From positions 62,001 through 126,000 of the forward strand of contig NZ_SSBI01000015.1 in assembly GCF_004795015.1 (NCBI RefSeq): a DNA stretch of 64,000 nucleotides, written 5' to 3'. Under the pieces are notes generated by a model. The model searched no databases, was not told the origin of the DNA, and saw only the letters and a list, made by a program, of their open reading frames with translations. Source of the stretch: Streptomyces sp. A1277 (GTDB taxonomy: Bacteria > Actinomycetota > Actinomycetes > Streptomycetales > Streptomycetaceae). The translations under genes and the position numbers were made by a program. The first letter of the stretch is position 1. Each line of letters opens with the position of its first letter. Below, piece after piece: positions 18,073-27,210 of the stretch.

Positions 18073-20328
18073 ATGAAGTTCACCGACGGCTTCTGGCAGA
18101 TGCGAGACGGTGTCCACGCCTCGTACGCCACCGAGCTCCGCGACCTCCGCCTCGACGCCGGCCGGCTCACCGCCTACGCCGCGGTCCAGCACGTGACCCG
18201 GCGCGGCGACACGCTGAACGCCCCCCTGATCACCGTGGAGGCGTACGCCCCCGCCGAAGGCGTCATCGGTGTCCGCGTCACCCACCTGGCGGGCAAGCGT
18301 CACCCGGGCCCCGACTTCGAGCTGCCCGGCGCCACCGGCGACGCCTCGGCCACCGCCCGGGACCACGGCGGCGCCGCCGAGCTGACGAGCGGCCCGCTCA
18401 CCCTCCGGCTCGCCACCACCGGCGGCTTCGGCCTGGAATTCCTCGACGCGGACGGCCGGCTCCTGACCGCCGCCGGACGCAAGGGGACCGCCTTCGCCAC
18501 GACCGGCGACGGCGGCCACCACATGCTCACCCAGCTCGCGCTGGGCGTCGGCGAGACGATCCACGGCCTCGGCGAACGGTTCACCCCGTACGTCAAGAAC
18601 GGCCAGGCCGTCGACATGTGGCAGGCGGACGGCGGCACCAGCAGCGAGCAGGCGTACAAGAACGTCCCGTTCTACCTCTCCTCGCGCGGCTACGGCGTCT
18701 TCGTCAACCACCCCGGCAGGGTCTCCTTCGAGGTGGGCTCCGAAGCGGTCGGCCAGGTGCAGTTCAGCGTCGAGGACCAGACGCTGGAGTACTTCGTCGT
18801 CGCCGGGCCCACCCCCAAGGAGGTGCTGGCCCGCTACACCGCGCTCACCGGCCGCCCCGCCCTGCCGCCGGCCTGGTCCTTCGGCCTGTGGCTGACCACC
18901 TCGTTCACCACCTCCTACGACGAGGCGACCGTCACCTCCTTCGTGGACGGCATGGCCGAGCGCGGCATCCCGCTCTCCGTCTTCCACTTCGACTGCTTCT
19001 GGATGCGCGAGTACCAGTGGTGCGACTTCGAGTGGGACCCGCAGACCTTCCCCGACCCGGCCGGCATGCTCGCCCGCCTCAAGGACAAGGGCCTGAAGAT
19101 CTGCGTCTGGATCAACCCGTACATCGCGCAGAAGAGCCCCCTGTACGCGGAAGGCGCGGCGAACGGCTACTTCGTCCGCACCCCTGACGGCGACGTCTGG
19201 CAGTGGGACATGTGGCAGGCCGGCATGGCCCTGGTGGACTTCAGCAACCCGGAGGCCACCGCCTGGTTCCAGGGCAAGCTGAAGACGCTCCTCGACCAGG
19301 GCGTCGACGGCTTCAAGACCGACTTCGGCGAGCGCATCCCCACCGACGTCGTCTGGCACGACGGCTCCGACCCCGAGCGGATGCACAACTACTACACGCA
19401 CCTGTACAACAAGGCCGTCTTCGAGCTCCTGGAGAAGGAGCGCGGCCAGGGCGAGGCCGTCCTCTTCGCCCGGTCCGCCACGGCCGGCGGCCAGCAGTTC
19501 CCCGTGCACTGGGGCGGCGACTGCTGGTCCTCCTTCGAGGCGATGGCGGAGTCCCTGCGCGGCGGCCTCTCCCTCTCGCTGTCCGGGTTCGGGTTCTGGA
19601 GCCATGACATCGGCGGCTTCGAGGGCACCCCGGACCCGGCGGTCTTCAAGCGCTGGCTCGCCTTCGGCCTGCTCTCCTCGCACAGCCGGCTGCACGGCTC
19701 CTCCTCGTACCGCGTGCCGTGGGAGTTCGGCGACGAGGCGGTCGAGGTCGCCCGGCGGTTCACCGAGCTGAAGCACCGCCTCATGCCCTACCTGTACGGT
19801 GCCGCCGTCGAGGCCCACCGCACCGGCATCCCCGTCATGCGCCCGATGCTCCTGGAGTTCCCGGAGGACCCGGCCGCCCGCACCGCCGACCGGCAGTACA
19901 TGCTCGGCCCGGACCTCCTGGTCGCCCCGGTCTTCAGCGAGGACGGCGAGGTCGAGTACTACGTCCCCGAGGGCACCTGGACCCACCTGCTCACCGGCGA
20001 GACCGTCACCGGCCCCGCCTGGCACCGGGACACCTACGGCTTCGACAGCCTCCCGCTGCTGGTCCGCCCCGGCGCGGTCCTCCCGCTCGGCGCGGACACC
20101 TCCCGCCCCGACGGCGACTGGACGGACAACCTCCAGCTGCGCGTGTACGCCCCCGAGGGCACCGGCGACCTCCATCGCACGGTGACCGTCCCCGACCTCA
20201 CGGGCGCCCCCGCCGCCACGTACGAGGTGGTCCGCGAGGACGGCACGCTCCGGGTCACGGCCGACGCGGACCGGCCGTACGAGATCGTGGTCGTCGGCGA
20301 CGCGGCGCTGGAGGTCGTCAAGGGCTGA
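18073..20328 (+). CDS. yicI: GH31 alpha-xylosidase (YicI type)
   Basis: 751 aa. The nucleophile motif FKTDFGERIPTDVVWHDGSD and the following acid/base region (SATAGGQQFPVHWGGDCWSS) match the YicI alpha-xylosidase subgroup rather than general alpha-glucosidases, as do FHFDCFWM and QWCDFEWDPQTFPDP upstream. It removes alpha-1,6-xylosyl units, for example from isoprimeverose or xyloglucan oligosaccharides. There is no signal peptide. The ATG at 18073 gives the usual MKFTDGFWQMRDGV start; the open frame back to 17992 crosses the operator. Divergent from a CUT1 importer and GH1 beta-glucosidase, it fits intracellular xyloglucan oligosaccharide breakdown. Confidence 0.92.
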   Translation: MKFTDGFWQMRDGVHASYATELRDLRLDAGRLTAYAAVQHVTRRGDTLNAPLITVEAYAPAEGVIGVRVTHLAGKRHPGPDFELPGATGDASATARDHGGAAELTSGPLTLRLATTGGFGLEFLDADGRLLTAAGRKGTAFATTGDGGHHMLTQLALGVGETIHGLGERFTPYVKNGQAVDMWQADGGTSSEQAYKNVPFYLSSRGYGVFVNHPGRVSFEVGSEAVGQVQFSVEDQTLEYFVVAGPTPKEVLARYTALTGRPALPPAWSFGLWLTTSFTTSYDEATVTSFVDGMAERGIPLSVFHFDCFWMREYQWCDFEWDPQTFPDPAGMLARLKDKGLKICVWINPYIAQKSPLYAEGAANGYFVRTPDGDVWQWDMWQAGMALVDFSNPEATAWFQGKLKTLLDQGVDGFKTDFGERIPTDVVWHDGSDPERMHNYYTHLYNKAVFELLEKERGQGEAVLFARSATAGGQQFPVHWGGDCWSSFEAMAESLRGGLSLSLSGFGFWSHDIGGFEGTPDPAVFKRWLAFGLLSSHSRLHGSSSYRVPWEFGDEAVEVARRFTELKHRLMPYLYGAAVEAHRTGIPVMRPMLLEFPEDPAARTADRQYMLGPDLLVAPVFSEDGEVEYYVPEGTWTHLLTGETVTGPAWHRDTYGFDSLPLLVRPGAVLPLGADTSRPDGDWTDNLQLRVYAPEGTGDLHRTVTVPDLTGAPAATYEVVREDGTLRVTADADRPYEIVVVGDAALEVVKG

Positions 20329-20335
20329 GCACACG

Positions 20336-20385
20336 CGGCCGGTGGCCCGGGGCCTGCCCATCGCACAGGCCCCGGGCCACCGGCC
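20336..20385 (+). terminator. terminator after the alpha-xylosidase
   Basis: A roughly 20-base stem, CGGCCGGTGGCCCGGGGCCT and its complement, begins 8 bases after the stop. It is the first of two hairpins in tandem. Confidence 0.85.
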
Positions 20386-20393
20386 GAAGCCGG

Positions 20394-20433
20394 CTCGTGG
20401 TGGCGTGCGGGCCCATGCCGACGCCACCACGAG
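20394..20433 (+). terminator. second hairpin after the alpha-xylosidase
   Basis: CTCGTGGTGGCGT (20394-20406) pairs with ACGCCACCACGAG (20421-20433). It may back up the preceding terminator. The rest of the gap to 20575 shows no gene. Confidence 0.6.
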
Positions 20434-20575
20434 CGGATGGCTCACGACGTGCGTTCGGGGCCTGCTCCTGGTGGATGAACCTGATGTCGGCGGGTGGGGC
20501 ACCCGTATGCTGGCCGTGTACCGCCTGCCGGGTCACACCGCGGCTTCCGGGCGGGGCAGGAGGTGAAGAAGGGCA

Positions 20576-21139
20576 ATGAGCGTTGCCATCGACCACACAG
20601 GGCCTTGGACCGTTGCGGACGTCCTGGCTCTGCCCGAAGACCGCACCACCCGCTACGAACTGCTGGGGGAATCCCTCGTTATGTCCCCCGTCTCCGGCAT
20701 CCGGCACCAGCGGGCCTCGCTCCGGCTCGCCATGATCCTCCACGCGGCGGCCCAGGCAGCCAACGCGCCGGTCGAGGTGCTGGAGGCCATCAATGTCATC
20801 CTGCCCTCCGGTCTCGTGGTCCCCGATCTCGTGGTGACCGACGCCGGCGCGAGTGCCGAGGAGGTCGTCAGCGTCGAAGCCGAGGGCGTACAGCTCGTGG
20901 TCGAGCTTGTCTCACCCGGTAACCGCACTGTGGACCGCAAGTTCAAGCCGATGCTCTACGCCGAGGCCGCGATCCCGCATTTCTGGTGCCTGGAGTTCGA
21001 CCCCGCGCCCATGCTCATCGTCTACGAGCTGGAAGGCGGCCGGTACGTGGAGCGGACGACCGCACTCGCGGGCGCGACCACCCACCTGTACGCCCCGTTC
21101 CCGGTCGCCATCGATCCGGCCGGACTCTCCCGCCAGTAG
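20576..21139 (+). CDS. Uma2 family endonuclease
   Basis: 187 aa, a second Uma2-type PD-(D/E)xK protein. The core reads VPDLVVTDAGASA, then VVELVSPGNRTVDRKFKPMLYAEAAIPHFWCLE, giving Asp, Glu and Lys. It is related to the protein at 4217 in fold but clearly diverged. The ATG has only a modest AAGGGC site. It stands alone, after two hairpins, and is followed by a 133-base gap with nothing recognisable. Function in Streptomyces is unknown. Confidence 0.85.
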   Translation: MSVAIDHTGPWTVADVLALPEDRTTRYELLGESLVMSPVSGIRHQRASLRLAMILHAAAQAANAPVEVLEAINVILPSGLVVPDLVVTDAGASAEEVVSVEAEGVQLVVELVSPGNRTVDRKFKPMLYAEAAIPHFWCLEFDPAPMLIVYELEGGRYVERTTALAGATTHLYAPFPVAIDPAGLSRQ

Positions 21140-21272
21140 GTGCTGGCCACATCCGGTCACTCCCGGGCGCGCCCGCCCGCCTCACCACGGGCGGAATGCG
21201 ATCGTGGACCGGCGGGTTCGCACCCTCGACAGCACGTGAGCGGAAACAGCACCGAGAGCGGATGGCCTTCAC

Positions 21273-21917
21273 ATGGGCGAGTTGATCCTGATCCGGCACG
21301 GCGAGACCGAGTGGTCCCGCAACGGGCGGCACACGAGCCACACCGATCTGCCCCTGACCCCCCTCGGGGAACGGCAGGCCCGCTCCCTCGCCCCGCTGCT
21401 CGCGGACCGCTCCCTCGCGCTCACCCTGGTCAGCCCTCTCGTCCGGGCCCGGCGCACCGCCGAACTCGCCGGGCTCACCGCGCCCCGCATCACGCCCGAT
21501 CTGCGCGAGTGGGACTACGGCGGCTACGAGGGCATCACCACCGACGAGATCCACCGCACCCGCCCCGGCTGGAACCTCTGGACGGACGGCGTCGCCGCCG
21601 GCCCCGAGGCCCACCCGGGCGAAACCCCGGCGGAGGTCGGCGACCGGGCCGACCGGGTGCTGGCCCAGATCGCGGAGGCCGCCCGGCGCGCCGGGGACGA
21701 GGACATCGTGCTCGTCGCCCACTCCCACTTCCTGCGCGTCCTGACGGCCCGCTACCTCGGCCTGACCCCGGCGCAGGGCACGCTCTTCCAGCTGGCGACG
21801 GGCGCCGTGTCCCGGCTCGGCACGGAGCACGGCCGGCCGGTCATCACGGCCTGGAACGTGGCCCTGCCGGAGAGCCTGCTGCCCACGGTTGTTCCGGACG
21901 CTCAGGAACGTGGCTGA
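21273..21917 (+). CDS. histidine phosphatase family protein
   Basis: 214 aa of the phosphoglycerate-mutase-like superfamily. The phospho-acceptor motif LIRHGET is at residues 6-12, a second Arg-containing stretch SPLVRARRTAEL at about 50-61, and the second His in VLVAHSHFLRVL. GLTAPRITPDLREWDYGGYEG is typical of GpmB/CobC-like phosphatases. Substrate unknown; the protein is cytoplasmic. The ribosome site in front of the ATG is weak, but no better start is available. It converges on the DUF397 gene with only 10 bases between stops. Confidence 0.88.
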   Translation: MGELILIRHGETEWSRNGRHTSHTDLPLTPLGERQARSLAPLLADRSLALTLVSPLVRARRTAELAGLTAPRITPDLREWDYGGYEGITTDEIHRTRPGWNLWTDGVAAGPEAHPGETPAEVGDRADRVLAQIAEAARRAGDEDIVLVAHSHFLRVLTARYLGLTPAQGTLFQLATGAVSRLGTEHGRPVITAWNVALPESLLPTVVPDAQERG

Positions 21918-21927
21918 GCGGGACGCC

Positions 21928-22137
21928 TCAGAGCGAGCCGTCCCCGAGGGCGGCGACGAAGGGCGCCCAGTGCGCCCGCGCGAAGGTGAGCGCGGGCCCG
22001 TCGGGTCCGGCCTTGCTGTCGCGCACGGGAACGAGACCGGGGAGGTTGTCGGCGATCTCGACGCACTCGCCGCCATCCCCGTTGCTGTACGACGACGTAC
22101 GCCAGGCAGCGATGCTCAGGCCGGGTTCGGTGCTCAT
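21928..22137 (-). CDS. DUF397 protein
   Basis: 69 aa, the usual DUF397 length, with the hallmark WRTSSYSNGDGGECVEIAD and VRDSKAGPDGPALTF. The ATG at 22137 overlaps the stop of the XRE gene by 4 bases (ATGA), so the two are translationally coupled. DUF397 proteins accompany XRE regulators of the WhiJ/AbaA type in streptomycetes and are thought to bind or modulate them. Longer frames upstream are overlaps of the regulator gene. Confidence 0.93.
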   Translation of the reverse strand: MSTEPGLSIAAWRTSSYSNGDGGECVEIADNLPGLVPVRDSKAGPDGPALTFARAHWAPFVAALGDGSL

Positions 22138-22967
22138 GAGGTCGCGAACTCCCTCGCCGCCGAGGTGATCCGATGCAGGGATGCCTCCGGCGACAGCGCG
22201 ACAGCCCTCGCCAGATCGTAGGCGGAGCGGTACTGCTCCACCAGCAGCGGGTCTTCGACGAGTTGGCCGCTGTAGGCACCTTCCGTGCACGCGACGGCGG
22301 GAGCGTCGGCGAACTGCGTCAGAGTCATCGACGCGTGCAGGAAGGGGTGGGCCCCGGCGGAGAACGGCAGAACCTGTGTGACGACACGGGGCCGGGAGTC
22401 GGTCTGTTCGGCGAGGTGTGTGAGCTGTTCAGCCATCGCAGCGCCTCCGCCCACCGGCAGGAGCAGAGCAGCTTCGTGAATCACCATCCAGAGCATCGGA
22501 GCGTCAGGCGAGTCGAGGAGACCTGTGCGCTCCATGCACGTCTGGACGTGTCCTTCGATGACCTCTGCGGTGGCGAACGGGTGGGCAGCCCGCGTCAGCG
22601 CCCGCGCGTACGACTCGGTCTGCAGGAGTCCGTGGACGGTCATCGACGTGTAGCTGCTGATGGACGTGGCGCGCAGCTGCAGTTCGGCAGCGTCCGCGAA
22701 GTACCCCGCCACCTTCGACTCCTGCGCCAGCCGGCACGGCCGCTGAAGGTGCTCGCCGGTCCCCAGTAACCCGTCCAGGGCCCGGGACATCTCCAACTGC
22801 GGGCGGCGCGTGGCCGATTCGAACTGGCCGATGTACGAGCCGGAGCAGAAGACCCGCTCGCCCAGCTCGGTCTGCGACATCCCCGCCGCCTCGCGCAGGC
22901 GGCGCGACTCGGCGCCGTAGAAGGTGCGGGCATCGATGTACGGGTCCAGGTCCTTCGGCTGCGGCAT
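22134..22967 (-). CDS. XRE family regulator (DUF5753 type)
   Basis: 277 aa. The N-terminal helix-turn-helix LREAAGMSQTELGERVFCSGSYIGQFESATRRP (about 22-54) is followed by a C-terminal DUF5753 domain (from about 100) with YTSMTVHGLLQTESYARAL and HEAALLLPVGG, the pattern of WhiJ-like regulators that are partnered with DUF397 proteins. I chose the ATG at 22967 (MPQPKDLDPYIDARTF); upstream extension has no homology-like features. The pair may respond to developmental or stress signals, as related pairs do, but no target is visible here. Confidence 0.9.
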   Translation of the reverse strand: MPQPKDLDPYIDARTFYGAESRRLREAAGMSQTELGERVFCSGSYIGQFESATRRPQLEMSRALDGLLGTGEHLQRPCRLAQESKVAGYFADAAELQLRATSISSYTSMTVHGLLQTESYARALTRAAHPFATAEVIEGHVQTCMERTGLLDSPDAPMLWMVIHEAALLLPVGGGAAMAEQLTHLAEQTDSRPRVVTQVLPFSAGAHPFLHASMTLTQFADAPAVACTEGAYSGQLVEDPLLVEQYRSAYDLARAVALSPEASLHRITSAAREFATS

Positions 22968-23053
22968 GCCACCGAATGCAGAGGCCGCCCGACGGCCCCG
23001 TACCCCCGATCGGCACATGTCCACCCGCACGGGCGCCCGCCGGAGAAACGCGC

Positions 23054-23085
23054 CCGGCCGGCACCCCGCGAGGGGCACCGGCCGG
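23054..23085 (-). terminator. terminator after the GH92 gene
   Basis: CCGGCCGG (23054-23061) and its partner at 23078-23085 close a stem that also includes CCCC/GGGG around a GCGA loop, 20 bases past the GH92 stop. Confidence 0.65.
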
Positions 23086-23104
23086 TCGTCACATGCGCGG
23101 GGGC

Positions 23105-26100
23105 TCAGGAGATCAGCTCCACCTCCGCGAGCGTCGCCTCACCGTCGAACACCAGCCGGTAGTGCGCGTAGGTGCCGGGGGACTTCACCGAGAAGGCCCG
23201 CGTCTGCTTGTCCCAGGCGAAGGTCTGGCCGGACCGCTTGTCGAGGTCCTTCCAGCTCCTGCCGTCCGCCGAGCCCTGGAGGACCCAGCCGGCCGGGGCC
23301 TTCGCCGCCGTCGCCGAGGTCAGCGTGTACTGGGCGGCCTTCGTGGCGGACGGGACGGGGAGTTCGACCGTGGCGGCGGTGCCGGTGGTCGCCGAGGTGT
23401 TGTCGAACAGCGGTCCCTCGCCCTTCAGCACGTCCTTCGCCGGGGACGGCACCTTGTCGTCCTTCGTGACGGAGACCGGGGCGGCGTTCTTGCCGGTGCC
23501 CCAGGCGGAGGGCTTGGCGCCCATGTCGAAGTCCAGCGTCCCGCCCTTGGCCAGCAGGTCGTGCGGCAGCGCGGTGGAAGTCCACTTCTTGCCGTTGACC
23601 TTCAGGCCCTGGACGTAGATGTTCTCCGCGCTGTTCTTCGGCGCCCTGACGACCAGCTTGCGGCCGTTCTCCAGGTGCACGGTGGCCTTGGTGAACAGCG
23701 GCGAGCCGATCGCGTACTCGCCGCTGCCCATGACCAGCGGGTAGAAGCCGAGCGAGGAGAAGAGGAACCAGGCCGACTGCTCGCCGTTGTCCTCGTCGCC
23801 GTGGTAGCCCTGGCCGATGTCGCTGCCCGTGTACAGCCGGCCGAGGACCTCGCGGACCTTCTCCTGCGCCTTGTACGGCTGCCCGGCCGCGTCGTACATG
23901 TACGTGACGTGGTGGGCGACCTGGTTGCTGTGCCCGTACTGGCCCATCCGCACGTCACGGGCCTCCGTCATCTCGTGGATGACGCCGCCGTAGCTGCCGA
24001 CGAACTCGGGGCCCGCCGTCTCCGGGGTGGCGAAGTAGGTGTCCAGCTTCTTGGCGAGCCCGTCCCGGCCGCCGTAGAGGTTGGCCAGGCCCCGGCTGTC
24101 CTGCGGGGCGGTGAAGGCGTAGCCCCAGCCGTTGGTCTCCGTGTAGTCGTAGCCCCAGACACGCGGGTCGTACAGGTCGGAGGGCAGGCGCCAGTCGCCC
24201 TGGGCGTCCTTGCCCTGGAAGAAGCCCGCCTTGTCGTCGAACAGCTCCACGTAGTCGCGGGCCCGGTTCATGAAGTACTCGGACTCGTCCTTGTAGCGCT
24301 GCTTGTGCGTCTTCTCGTAGAGCGCCTGGCCCATCCGCGCGATGCCGTAGTCGTTGACGTAACCCTCCATCGACCAGGACATGCCCTCGTGGGTCGTGGT
24401 GTCGGCGTACCCGGTGAACGGGGACGTCTCCATGCCCTTGCGGCCGACGCCCGAGGACGGCGGGACCACCGTGGCGTTCTTCAGGGCCGCGTCGTACGCC
24501 GCCTCCGCGTCGAACTTCACGCCCTTGACGTACGCGTCGGCGAACGCCACGTCCGAGGAGGTGCCGGTCATCAGGTCCGCGTAGCCGGGGGAGGACCAGC
24601 GGGAGATCCAGCCGCCGTCCTTGTACTGCTGCACGAAGCCGTCGACCATCTCGCCGGCCTTCGAAGGGGTGAGGAGGGAGTAGGCCGGCCAGGTCGTCCG
24701 GTAGGTGTCCCAGAAGCCGTTGTTGACGTACACCTTGCCCCGGACGATCTTCGCGCCGGTGTGCGTCGGGGTGTCCGAGCCGACCTGCGGGGAGAACGGG
24801 GAGGCGTAGGTGTCCTCGCCGTTGACCTTCTCGAAGCCCGAGTTCGGGTAGAGGTAGAGCCGGTACAGGCTGGAGTACAGCGTGGTCAGCTGGTCGGCGG
24901 TCGCGCCCTCGACCTCCACCTTGCCCAGCAGGCCGTCCCAGGCGTCCCGCGCCTTGTCCTCGACGCGGTCGAAGGAGCGCGAGGCGGGGATCTCGGCGGC
25001 CAGGTTCTTCTTCGCCTGGTCGACGCTGATCAGCGAGGTCGCCAGGCGCAGGTTCACCGTGCGGTCCTTGCCCGCGTCGAAGCGCAGGTACCCGGTGACG
25101 TCGTCACCGCCGCCGCCGGAGAGCTTGCCGCTCGCGGTGACGGGCGCGTCGAAGACCCCGTACACGAACAGGCGCGTCGCCCCGGTCGAGCCGCCGCTCT
25201 TGACGTCGGAGAAGCCGGTGAAGGAACTGGTCCCCGGGTCCAGGGTGAGCCCGCCGTCGTTGGAGACGTTGTCGAAGACGATGCTCGCGTCCTTGCCCGG
25301 GTACGTGAACCGCATCCGCGCCGCGTGGTCGCTCGGCGCCATCTCGGCCTTGAGGCCGTTCTCGAACGTCACCCCGTAGTAGTGGGGCCTGGCCGTCTCG
25401 TTCTCGTGCTTGAACGGCAGCGCGCGTGCCGTGCGGGAGGCGTCCGGGGTGCCGGAGGCCGCCGACGGCATCAGCTGGAAGGTCTGCCGGTCGCCCATCC
25501 AGGGGCTCGGCTCGTGGCTCGCGCTGAACGCCTGCATGGTCGGCAGGTTGTCCTCGTTGTTGCCGCGCGCGTAGTCGTAGAGCCAGCTGGTCGAGCCGGC
25601 GTTGGTGACCGGCGTCCAGAAGTTGAAGCCGTTGGGGACGGCGGTCGCGGGGAAGTCGTTGCCGCGCGAGAAGGAACCGCTGGAGTTGGTCCCGCGCACG
25701 GTCGAGGCGTAGTCCGAGAGGTGCGCCTTGCGCTTCTCGGGCGCCTTGGGCGCGATCTTCAGGTCGTCGATCCAGCCCTGGAACTTCGCCCGGCCCTTGG
25801 GGGAGTCGTACGCGACCAGGACGCGGTCCACGGTCTTGCCCGCGGCGACGGTGCCGATCTGGGCCTCGACCTTGTTCCACTGGTTGACGTAGAGCCGCTT
25901 GGCGTCGGCCTGGCCCTGCGGGGTCAGCAGCCCGCCGTCGGAGTCGGTGGCGTGCAGATCGCTCAGGTAGGTGCCGTCGGTGAACGCCAGGTCCACCGCG
26001 ACGTGCGTGGCCGGGTAGGACAGGTCCGTCTCGCCCATCTGCGGGTAGACCAGGTAGGAGAGCTCGGTGTCCCGGGTGACGGGCGTGTCGACGTCGAAGA

Positions 26101-26950
26101 CCTTGTTGTACGAGTAACCGCGGCCGTCCGCCTTGTGCGTACCCGCGTACCGCAGCGCCTTCTTCCCGGTGAAGCCGGCTCCGGCCTTCGCGGTGGGGGA
26201 GCCGGACGGGCCCCGGTCGACCTGGCTGCGCATGTCGGCGGGCGCGGGGGCCGAGGTGTCGCCGTCGGAGAACTGGACGTCGGCGAGCTGGGTGGCGTCG
26301 GTGGCGCCGTTGTTCCTGGTGATGTCCAGGCGGAAGTGCTGGTAGGCCCGGTCCGCCTCGAAGTCGTACGACTTGGTCTGGAAGCGCTCGCTGAAAGTCT
26401 GGCCGGTCCGGGTGTCCAGGTCCGTCCAGGTCTTGCCGTCCTCGGAGCCCTGGAGGGTCCAGTCCCTGGGGTCGCGCTCGTCGTGGTCGTCGGCCGAGGT
26501 CAGCGCGTACGTCACGACCTTCACCGGCTCCGCGAGGTCGAACTCGGCCCAGGCGGTGGGCTCGAACGACAGCCACTTGGTGCCGGACTCGCCGTCGACG
26601 AGGTTCTCCTTCACCTCGCCGCCGCCGGTGTTCTCGTCGCTGGCGCGGACGTCCGTGACCTGGTCGGTCACATTGCCCGGTATTCCGGAGGAGAAGCCGC
26701 CGTCGACACCCGATGCCCGCTTCTTTCCGTCAGGGCCCTCTTCTACGGTATTGCGCCAGTCCGGCTGCTTTTCGTCCTCTTCGAAGGACGTGCTGAATGT
26801 CCGGTCACCCGTGGGCCGGTGACCCTTTCCGGCGGGCCCTGCCGATTGAGCGGCGGCCGCGGTGGGGGCTGTCACGACCAGGACCAAGGAGGCCGCGATC
26901 AGCGCTGCCGTGCTGCTTCGTCTCGTGCGAGAACGGTGTGGGGGGTGCAT
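23105..26950 (-). CDS. secreted GH92 alpha-mannosidase with discoidin-like domains
   Basis: 1281 aa. The signal peptide is residues 1 to about 40 (basic MHPPHRSRTRRSS start, cleavage after a TAAAA stretch). An F5/8 type C-like domain follows at about 75-225 (ENLVDGESGTKWLSF, VVTYALTSADDHDERDP), then the two GH92 domains, with GYHGDEDNGEQSAWFLFSSLG as the family's catalytic-region signature near 1060, and a partial discoidin-like tail (LQGSADGRSWKDLDKRSGQTF). GH92 enzymes are calcium-dependent exo-alpha-mannosidases acting on mannans or N-glycans. The ATG at 26950 follows GGGAGGAATGG. It is monocistronic, divergent from ngcE, with a palindromic operator about 33 bases upstream of the start. 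Confidence 0.93.
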   Translation of the reverse strand: MHPPHRSRTRRSSTAALIAASLVLVVTAPTAAAAQSAGPAGKGHRPTGDRTFSTSFEEDEKQPDWRNTVEEGPDGKKRASGVDGGFSSGIPGNVTDQVTDVRASDENTGGGEVKENLVDGESGTKWLSFEPTAWAEFDLAEPVKVVTYALTSADDHDERDPRDWTLQGSEDGKTWTDLDTRTGQTFSERFQTKSYDFEADRAYQHFRLDITRNNGATDATQLADVQFSDGDTSAPAPADMRSQVDRGPSGSPTAKAGAGFTGKKALRYAGTHKADGRGYSYNKVFDVDTPVTRDTELSYLVYPQMGETDLSYPATHVAVDLAFTDGTYLSDLHATDSDGGLLTPQGQADAKRLYVNQWNKVEAQIGTVAAGKTVDRVLVAYDSPKGRAKFQGWIDDLKIAPKAPEKRKAHLSDYASTVRGTNSSGSFSRGNDFPATAVPNGFNFWTPVTNAGSTSWLYDYARGNNEDNLPTMQAFSASHEPSPWMGDRQTFQLMPSAASGTPDASRTARALPFKHENETARPHYYGVTFENGLKAEMAPSDHAARMRFTYPGKDASIVFDNVSNDGGLTLDPGTSSFTGFSDVKSGGSTGATRLFVYGVFDAPVTASGKLSGGGGDDVTGYLRFDAGKDRTVNLRLATSLISVDQAKKNLAAEIPASRSFDRVEDKARDAWDGLLGKVEVEGATADQLTTLYSSLYRLYLYPNSGFEKVNGEDTYASPFSPQVGSDTPTHTGAKIVRGKVYVNNGFWDTYRTTWPAYSLLTPSKAGEMVDGFVQQYKDGGWISRWSSPGYADLMTGTSSDVAFADAYVKGVKFDAEAAYDAALKNATVVPPSSGVGRKGMETSPFTGYADTTTHEGMSWSMEGYVNDYGIARMGQALYEKTHKQRYKDESEYFMNRARDYVELFDDKAGFFQGKDAQGDWRLPSDLYDPRVWGYDYTETNGWGYAFTAPQDSRGLANLYGGRDGLAKKLDTYFATPETAGPEFVGSYGGVIHEMTEARDVRMGQYGHSNQVAHHVTYMYDAAGQPYKAQEKVREVLGRLYTGSDIGQGYHGDEDNGEQSAWFLFSSLGFYPLVMGSGEYAIGSPLFTKATVHLENGRKLVVRAPKNSAENIYVQGLKVNGKKWTSTALPHDLLAKGGTLDFDMGAKPSAWGTGKNAAPVSVTKDDKVPSPAKDVLKGEGPLFDNTSATTGTAATVELPVPSATKAAQYTLTSATAAKAPAGWVLQGSADGRSWKDLDKRSGQTFAWDKQTRAFSVKSPGTYAHYRLVFDGEATLAEVELIS

Positions 26951-26982
26951 GCGGAGCCATTCCTCCCGGGGAAAGTGCGCTT

Positions 26983-26996
26983 GGACAACGTTGTCA
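26983..26996. promoter_or_regulatory. palindromic operator GACAACGTTGTC upstream of GH92
   Basis: A 12-base perfect palindrome within GGACAACGTTGTCA, with the CG-centred form of LacI-family operators. A similar 14-mer, TGGCACCGTTGTCA, lies before xylF at 32339. Confidence 0.6.
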
Positions 26997-27194
26997 GAAG
27001 ATGCGCAGGAACAAGTAGGGAGCGAAGTGGCGCGTGGTGTCAAGGGTGTTGGTCCGGAGCCGGCTGCAGAATCGACCGTAATGCGGAAATCGTTACACCG
27101 GGAGGAGGGCGCACGGTGCCGAGGTATCCGCGAGGTCTCAACTCGGGAAAGACTCCCGTGCAAACTTGCTTTCGATCTTGCTCAGTTGGCGGCA

Positions 27195-27210
27195 AGTGGA
27201 CTATACCTGT
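27195..27210. promoter_or_regulatory. dre-like DasR binding site
   Basis: AGTGGACTATACCTGT matches the DasR element AGTGGTCTAGACCACT at 12 of 16 positions. It overlaps a likely -10 (TATACC) for ngcE. DasR is the GntR-family GlcNAc-utilisation repressor of streptomycetes, so it fits the GlcNAc importer downstream. Confidence 0.6.

Noticed and set aside
20336..20433. Tandem hairpins as a possible CRISPR or transposon end
   Set aside because: The two hairpins differ in sequence, there is no repeat-spacer pattern and no transposase; they are placed as terminators.
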